Source: CBDHFN01 sp965262605
GTDB taxonomy: Bacteria > Pseudomonadota > Alphaproteobacteria > JASGCL01
DNA: 64,000 nt
Assembly (NCBI GenBank): GCA_965262605.1
Contig: CBDHFN010000002.1
Location: 434,001-498,000, forward strand
Direction of reading: 5' to 3'
Part shown: positions 59,771-64,000 of the stretch, in pieces
How the letters are laid out: every line of letters begins with the position of its first letter
Position numbering within the stretch: position 1 is the first letter of the stretch
Translations under genes and position numbers: made by a program
Notes under the pieces: model-generated
What the model saw: the letters and a program-made list of their open reading frames with translations, nothing else
Told to the model about the DNA's origin: nothing
Database searches by the model: none

Positions 59771-60295
59771 TTAAGGTAAAATAAATAATTTAGCGATTTT
59801 TTCCAACCAATATTTGTCAATTTCATCATAATCATCGGTTTTATTGGAATCTGCATCAAAAATTGCGATTAAATCTTGGGATTTATTAAAAATTGGCACG
59901 ACAATTTCACTTAGCGTGGTCGCCGAACAAGCAATATGCCCAGCAAATTCATGAACATTCGGCACGATTATCGTTTGCCCCAATCGGGCGCAAGCGGCGC
60001 AGACACCAGCATGAACCCGTTCGGGGCTAAAATTAATACTTAAACAACCATGAGACCCTTGGTAAGGACCAATTTTTAATTGATAAGGCGCAACCAACCG
60101 ATAAAATCCGACCCAATCCATATTATCAAGCGTTTTTAATTCGCAACAAATCGTTGCCATAAGCGCGATTTCGTCTTGTTCGCCCGCACAAATCGCCATG
60201 ATATTGCCGTATATTTCTTGATATTGTTGATTTTTTGATTGATTTTTTGATTGATTTTTTGATTGATTTTTTGATTGATTTTTTGACGATGGCAT
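59771..60295 (-). CDS. GAF-domain protein, free methionine-(R)-sulfoxide reductase-like
   Basis: A 174-residue protein. After a linker with five copies of SKNQ comes a GAF domain with the fRMsr signature: IGPYQGSHGCLSI, HAGVCAACARLGQTIIVPNVHEFAGHIACSATTLSEIVVPIF. The three family cysteines are present. It would reduce free methionine-(R)-sulfoxide. The start ATG 60295 is preceded by TAAAGGGATA; the upstream extension of the frame is unlikely. The linker is encoded by a perfect 12-bp repeat. Confidence 0.85.
   Translation of the reverse strand: MPSSKNQSKNQSKNQSKNQSKNQQYQEIYGNIMAICAGEQDEIALMATICCELKTLDNMDWVGFYRLVAPYQLKIGPYQGSHGCLSINFSPERVHAGVCAACARLGQTIIVPNVHEFAGHIACSATTLSEIVVPIFNKSQDLIAIFDADSNKTDDYDEIDKYWLEKIAKLFILP
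60227..60286. repeat. Five perfect 12-bp tandem repeats inside the fRMsr-like gene
   Basis: Five identical copies of TTGATTTTTTGA encode SKNQ on the minus strand. The unit is a multiple of three, so copy changes alter linker length without shifting the frame. Confidence 0.95.
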
Positions 60296-60494
60296 AGGTA
60301 TTATCCCTTTATTTATTATAATAATTATACCCTGATTACCTAATTTGTAAAGATATTTTTTAGGGGGTAATAGTGTTTGCGAGAATCTCCCAAAAATACC
60401 CACAATATCATCAATAAAATTACCGCCAAAAAAATGGGAAATGCAATTTAAGAAAATGCTTGATATTCGCTTAAATTATTGGTAAAACTAATTT

Positions 60495-60737
60495 ATGGCA
60501 AATTTAAGTGAAAAAATTTCTTTTATTCAAGAATATATCGCGAATCAAGCGACCAATCGGCAAGGCAGGCCGCAATTGGAAGCGAATAATATTAGCGAAA
60601 ATCCGAATCGCGATGAAATCGCCAATTTTGATAAATTGCATCAAGATAATCTAAAACTGCGGCAAATAATCGTCAAAAGCGAAAAAATTATCGCTAATTC
60701 TATTACACAAATTCAGGATTTAACAAAAAATGGCTGA
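60495..60737 (+). CDS. Small coiled-coil protein upstream of zapA (DUF4164-like)
   Basis: An 80-residue protein, heavily charged, with a likely coiled coil in its second half (NFDKLHQDNLKLRQIIVKSEKIIANSITQIQDL). A small coiled-coil gene of the DUF4164 kind commonly precedes zapA in Alphaproteobacteria, and this one overlaps zapA by 8 bp. A role in divisome assembly is likely from position only. Confidence 0.6.
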   Translation: MANLSEKISFIQEYIANQATNRQGRPQLEANNISENPNRDEIANFDKLHQDNLKLRQIIVKSEKIIANSITQIQDLTKNG

Positions 60738-60975
60738 AGTTTCATTTACTATTTTAGGCAAAATTGAAAAAATGGTTTGCGCCGATGGGCAAGAGGCGCA
60801 TTTATTAAAATTAGTTCATCAATATAATGAACGGCTTAATGACTTAAAAAGCCAAATGGGCAATATTACCGACCAAAAATTATTATTAACTTGTGGCTTA
60901 ATGTTAATTGATGAATTAATGGATGCCGAGAATAAAATTGATGATATTATTGCAAAAATCAATGACCACCCTTAA
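60730..60975 (+). CDS. zapA: Cell division protein ZapA
   Basis: An 81-residue FtsZ-ring stabiliser. The N-terminal strand region VSFTILGKIEKMVCADGQEAHLLKLV is followed by the helix VHQYNERLNDLKSQMGNITDQKLLLTCGLMLIDELMDAENKI, as in alphaproteobacterial ZapA. It overlaps its neighbours at both ends by 8 and 14 bp. Confidence 0.88.
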   Translation: MAEVSFTILGKIEKMVCADGQEAHLLKLVHQYNERLNDLKSQMGNITDQKLLLTCGLMLIDELMDAENKIDDIIAKINDHP

Positions 60976-61918
60976 AATCAGCAATTACCCAAAAAAACTG
61001 GGGATTTGCGGGTTTTTCTTGCTAATTTTCAGTTTAATTAAGCCTTTATCAAGTCAAAATGCGCAAATTTTTTATGCTGCGACGAATATCGCGAATTTTA
61101 CCCTTAACGATTGGGATAGCCAAGTTAAAATCATCGCCCAGCATGGTAAGATAGTTAGTTTCAATGACGCGATGAGTAAATTCATCAGCAACCAAAAAGA
61201 CCCTAAATATTATATTTTAAGTATATCCGCAGAAATCAAAGGGTTTTATAGCGAATATGCGCCTTATATTTTGGAAAATAAAATCCCTGTGATTATTGCC
61301 ATTAGCCAAGTGCCCAACGAGGCAAATAACGCCAATATTTTGAAAAAATTAATCCAAAATGGCGCACAAATTGCCGTTATTCTGCCGCAGAATTTGGCTG
61401 ATACCCCAGAAATAACCAAAGCATGGCAAGAATTTACCAATCAACAACCCATGATATTTATGGCAAGAAACGGCAATAACAGCGCAGAAATTAATAAAAT
61501 CACGAATCAATTGCAATATAAATATGGTTTAGGGATTCACGGCGGCGCGATAAGCAATGGCTCTAATATGCAAATTTTACCCCAAAATTTTTTAACGGCT
61601 GGTAATGATGGTATAAATAATTTGCGAACCCGTATGAAATATTATGATTTACCCGCCAAAGATTTTTTGCCCCAAAATTTAACATTAAGCGAACCGATTC
61701 AAAATTTTGGCTTTACCATAAGCGAAAAATTAACTGCCACTCAAAAAATCAAATGCCAATTAAATAACCATACGCCCACCAGCATTAAAATTATTGATGA
61801 AAATCGCATCCATATTAGCCTGCCAAGCCCACTTGGCAAAGGTTCGCACCGCCTAACCTGCACGCTTAACACCGATGGCGTTAATTATTGGTTTAGCCGT
61901 GTCATCACCATTGAATAA
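60962..61918 (+). CDS. Secreted, degenerate polysaccharide-deacetylase-like protein
   Basis: A 318-residue protein with a membrane segment or signal peptide near residues 15-33 (ICGFFLLIFSLIKPLSSQNAQ). The next 180 residues follow the NodB-type barrel in outline: HGKIVSFNDAMSKFISNQKDPKYYILSISAEIKGFYSEYAPYILENKIPVIIAIS sits where deacetylases have the TFDDG segment, but the catalytic Asp pair is replaced by SAE. A C-terminal beta domain follows. It starts within zapA. Likely a non-catalytic envelope protein; the family call is tentative. Confidence 0.5.
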   Translation: MTTLKISNYPKKLGICGFFLLIFSLIKPLSSQNAQIFYAATNIANFTLNDWDSQVKIIAQHGKIVSFNDAMSKFISNQKDPKYYILSISAEIKGFYSEYAPYILENKIPVIIAISQVPNEANNANILKKLIQNGAQIAVILPQNLADTPEITKAWQEFTNQQPMIFMARNGNNSAEINKITNQLQYKYGLGIHGGAISNGSNMQILPQNFLTAGNDGINNLRTRMKYYDLPAKDFLPQNLTLSEPIQNFGFTISEKLTATQKIKCQLNNHTPTSIKIIDENRIHISLPSPLGKGSHRLTCTLNTDGVNYWFSRVITIE

Positions 61919-61929
61919 ACAAGGTTATA

Positions 61930-62379
61930 TTATTTATTTTTCAAAATCAGCCAATTTTTTTCTGCTAAGGCAAGCAAATCATTAAAACTGCCGTTTTTTA
62001 GGGCGTTTTGCCAAGTTTCCAAACCTTTTTTAGCATAAAAAACATGCAATCGGTTATTATTGAGCAAAAATAAATTAGGGTCGCCAGCGACACGAACATT
62101 TTCGGCAACCCCATTTGAACAATGTCCGCCAAAGGCGGGGTAATATTTTTCTGGGTCGCTTTGAAATAAATTAAGGGAATCTTGGCTTTCAAATCGCCAA
62201 GTAGCACCCTTATATTTCATGCTAAATTCTTTGTTGCCTTTAATCGCCTTACCCTTAGTGAAGTAGGCGGTTGCATCATAACCTTGCAAGGCTAAATCGT
62301 CAAAAAAGCCAGTATATACCTCACCTGCATATAAAACAGAACTAAATACCAGCCAAAAAGCCACAATTAAAAATCGCAT
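61930..62379 (-). CDS. YHS-domain secreted protein
   Basis: A 149-residue protein with signal peptide (LIVAFWLVFSSVLYAGEV) and a YHS domain: ALQGYDATAYFTKGKAIKGNKEFSMKYKGATWRFESQDSLNLFQSDPEKYYPAFGGHCSNGVA. The Cys/His pattern of the family suggests copper or heme-related binding, but is not proven. It lies alone on the minus strand. Confidence 0.87.
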   Translation of the reverse strand: MRFLIVAFWLVFSSVLYAGEVYTGFFDDLALQGYDATAYFTKGKAIKGNKEFSMKYKGATWRFESQDSLNLFQSDPEKYYPAFGGHCSNGVAENVRVAGDPNLFLLNNNRLHVFYAKKGLETWQNALKNGSFNDLLALAEKNWLILKNK

Positions 62380-62443
62380 AAAAAATTTTTCTTTCGTAAT
62401 TATTCGCCATGAAATATTGATAGTTTAAAACTAAGCTAAACCA

Positions 62444-63172
62444 TTAATACATATGCATGCCACCATTAACCGAAATTGTAGAACCGGTGATAAAGCCTGC
62501 ATCCTCGGCAACTAAAAAAATCACGGTGCGGGCAATTTCATCGGCGCGCCCCAAGCGTCCAACGGGAATTTTTGCTTTGATTTTTTCCAAAACATCTGCT
62601 GGCACTGCGCGCACCATATCCGTATCAATATAACCCGGGGCAATGGCATTGACGGTGATATTTTGCGCCGCACCCTCTTGGGCAAGGGCTTTGGTAAAGC
62701 CATGAATCCCTGATTTTGCCGCCGCGTAATTTACTTGCCCATATTGCCCAGCTTGCCCATTGACCGAACCGACATTAACTATCCTGCCATATTTACGCGC
62801 GCGCATACCTTCAATGACCACGCGGCACATATTGAAACATGAACCTAAATTTGTGTCAATCACTTCTTGCCAGCTTTGTGCCGTCATGCGGTGCATTGTG
62901 CCATCGCGGGTAATGCCAGCATTATTGATTAAGACAGAAATTCCTCCCAAATCAGTTTCAATTTTCTTAACGGCTGCTTGGCATTCTTCAAAATTCGCGA
63001 CATTAAATTTATATGATTTTATGCCCGTTCGTTGCGTAAATTCGGCGGCACGGTCATCATTTGCGGCGTAATTTGCCGCCACAATATAACCACTTGCTTT
63101 TAAGGCAATGCTTATTGCCTCGCCAATTCCTCTTGTGCCACCGGTTACCAGTGCAATTTTTTCATTTGCCAT
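62444..63172 (-). CDS. phaB: Acetoacetyl-CoA reductase PhaB
   Basis: A 242-residue SDR enzyme making (R)-3-hydroxybutyryl-CoA for polyhydroxybutyrate. Motifs: VTGGTRGIGEAISIAL, NNAGITRDGTMHRMT, the catalytic VGSVNGQAGQYGQVNYAAAKSG, and the end FITGSTISVNGGMHMY typical of PhaB. No phaA or phaC is adjacent. A GGAGG lies 6 bases before the ATG. Confidence 0.9.
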   Translation of the reverse strand: MANEKIALVTGGTRGIGEAISIALKASGYIVAANYAANDDRAAEFTQRTGIKSYKFNVANFEECQAAVKKIETDLGGISVLINNAGITRDGTMHRMTAQSWQEVIDTNLGSCFNMCRVVIEGMRARKYGRIVNVGSVNGQAGQYGQVNYAAAKSGIHGFTKALAQEGAAQNITVNAIAPGYIDTDMVRAVPADVLEKIKAKIPVGRLGRADEIARTVIFLVAEDAGFITGSTISVNGGMHMY

Positions 63173-63671
63173 TTTTTCCTCCTTGTTAATGATTTATATA
63201 TTTATAATAGTGGAAATTTTACTATATGCAAATGATTTTTCATTTAAATCAGGGTATTTTGCCTATAATCAAAATTTTATTTTATTTTTTATGGTAATTT
63301 TATGTTATTTATTACCCATTTTTTTTAAAATTATTTAATTTTCTAAAAAAATCGCTTGATTTTTAAAAAAAATAAAGCATAATAAAACTTATAGTTCATA
63401 TTACTCTTAAAATCATAAATTAAGGGTAAAATGAAAAATTAAATAGATAAAACTTTATCTTTATTGTTTAACTAATATTGATAGTATGTTTTAATAATGA
63501 TAAACTACTGAGCGAATAAAGATTTATTTTATGGCTTAGAGATGAAAACATTCAAGAAAGTGGAGTTTTTTAAAAATGAATAAACATTTGAAGGATGTTT
63601 GCCCTATATGTCAAAAAAATAAATACCAATTCGTCTCCCTATATATAACACTTAATAAAAAAGGAGCTTAA
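63173..63671. other. AT-rich intergenic region before the XRE gene
   Basis: About 500 bp without a convincing gene. A 32-codon in-frame extension of the XRE gene could start at ATG 63576 (MNKHLKDVCPICQK, with a CxxC), but its ribosome binding site is weaker than that at 63672. Nothing else recognised. Confidence 0.5.
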
Positions 63672-64000
63672 AATGCCAAGAGGACGCAGAGCAAAACCAT
63701 TAACCGAAGGAATCTTGCCCGCAGGGCGTGCAGGAGTCCCCAATCCCATTGACATGCATGTTGGAATTCGGGTAAGAGTTCGGCGCAAAGTATTAAAAAT
63801 CACCCAAGAAGAATTAGCCGAAAAATTGGGGCTAACATTTCAACAAGTGCAAAAATACGAGCGCGGATTTAACCGCATTTCCGCATCGCGTTTATATGAT
63901 ATTGCGCAAATTTTAAATACATCCATCGGATTCTTCTTTGAAGATATGCCCCAAGATGTCGTTGAAAATTCGCCCAGAATTCGCGCAGGTTTGTCAGAAA
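63672..64000 (+). CDS. XRE-family transcriptional regulator, partial
   Basis: Runs off the window; 109 residues seen. After a basic tail (PRGRRAKPLTEG) comes an XRE helix-turn-helix: VRRKVLKITQEELAEKLGLTFQQVQKYERGFNRISASRLYDIAQIL. The recognition helix is near FQQVQKYERG, as in alphaproteobacterial Cro/CI-type regulators of this long-tail group. AAAAGGAG lies 7 bases before the ATG. Target unknown. Confidence 0.88.

Noticed and set aside
60227..60286. Phase-variable repeat
   Set aside because: The unit is 12 bp, so changes in number keep the reading frame; on/off switching is not expected.

Overview
This AT-rich window comes from an alphaproteobacterium. The markers are a TrcR/DUF1013 regulator, GapR, a ZapA gene preceded by a small coiled-coil gene, an NDUFS4-type complex I subunit, class I lysyl-tRNA synthetase and, most tellingly, a circularly permuted two-piece tmRNA whose tag ends in FAVAA. 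The species cannot be named from the sequence. A type III secretion gatekeeper gene and a carnitine degradation operon suggest, by inference only, a host-associated lifestyle.

Layout. 1-2.2 kb: a partial DUF262 gene and citrate synthase (minus). 2.3-6 kb: TrcR, two unknown small genes, dihydrolipoamide dehydrogenase and an unknown 310-residue protein (plus). 6-7.5 kb: YggS, SSB and IF-1 (minus). 7.5-12.2 kb: a DsbA-like protein facing an McrBC operon with an additional small McrB-N-domain-like gene, a strong promoter and a 36-bp perfect palindrome. 12.2-15.7 kb: a phosphotransferase, a membrane-anchored unknown, ferredoxin, CobT and GapR. 15.7-27.6 kb: the most unusual region, a tight four-gene minus-strand operon encoding a 2806-residue helical-repeat protein, a SctW/YopN-like gatekeeper, a small chaperone-like protein and a SctP/FliK-like length regulator. 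27.9-33.5 kb: formate-THF ligase, a divergent uracil-DNA glycosylase, GNAT, RsmD and HAD genes, then a three-gene cassette of unknown function. 33.6-37 kb: tRNA-Val, LysRS, two unknowns and ribosomal protein S4. 37.3-41.4 kb: fused hydantoinase/oxoprolinase and a glycine-zipper lipoprotein. 41.6-43.3 kb: a convergent TcmP/DUF5131 pair. 43.5-45.9 kb: carnitine catabolism (BKACE plus a dehydrogenase-thioesterase fusion) behind a promoter overlapped by an inverted repeat. 45.9-48 kb: an RloB plus AAA ATPase pair. 48-54 kb: tRNA-Arg, a complex I subunit, a 6S RNA candidate upstream of 5-formyl-THF cyclo-ligase, YmdB-like, DUF1289, IF-2, an L,D-transpeptidase-like protein and tmRNA. 54.3-64 kb: a BAX-inhibitor-like membrane protein, 54-bp direct repeats, FabG, BON lipoprotein, YraN, an 852-residue unknown, an fRMsr-like GAF protein, a DUF4164-like gene, ZapA, a degenerate deacetylase-like protein, a YHS protein, PhaB and the start of an XRE regulator.

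Housekeeping genes are interleaved with four separate defence-like or mobile-associated loci (DUF262, McrBC, TcmP/DUF5131, RloB/AAA). No transposase, integrase or CRISPR array was seen. The strongest candidate for an undescribed system is the giant-repeat-protein/type III gatekeeper operon. The McrBC operon with its additional N-domain gene comes second.
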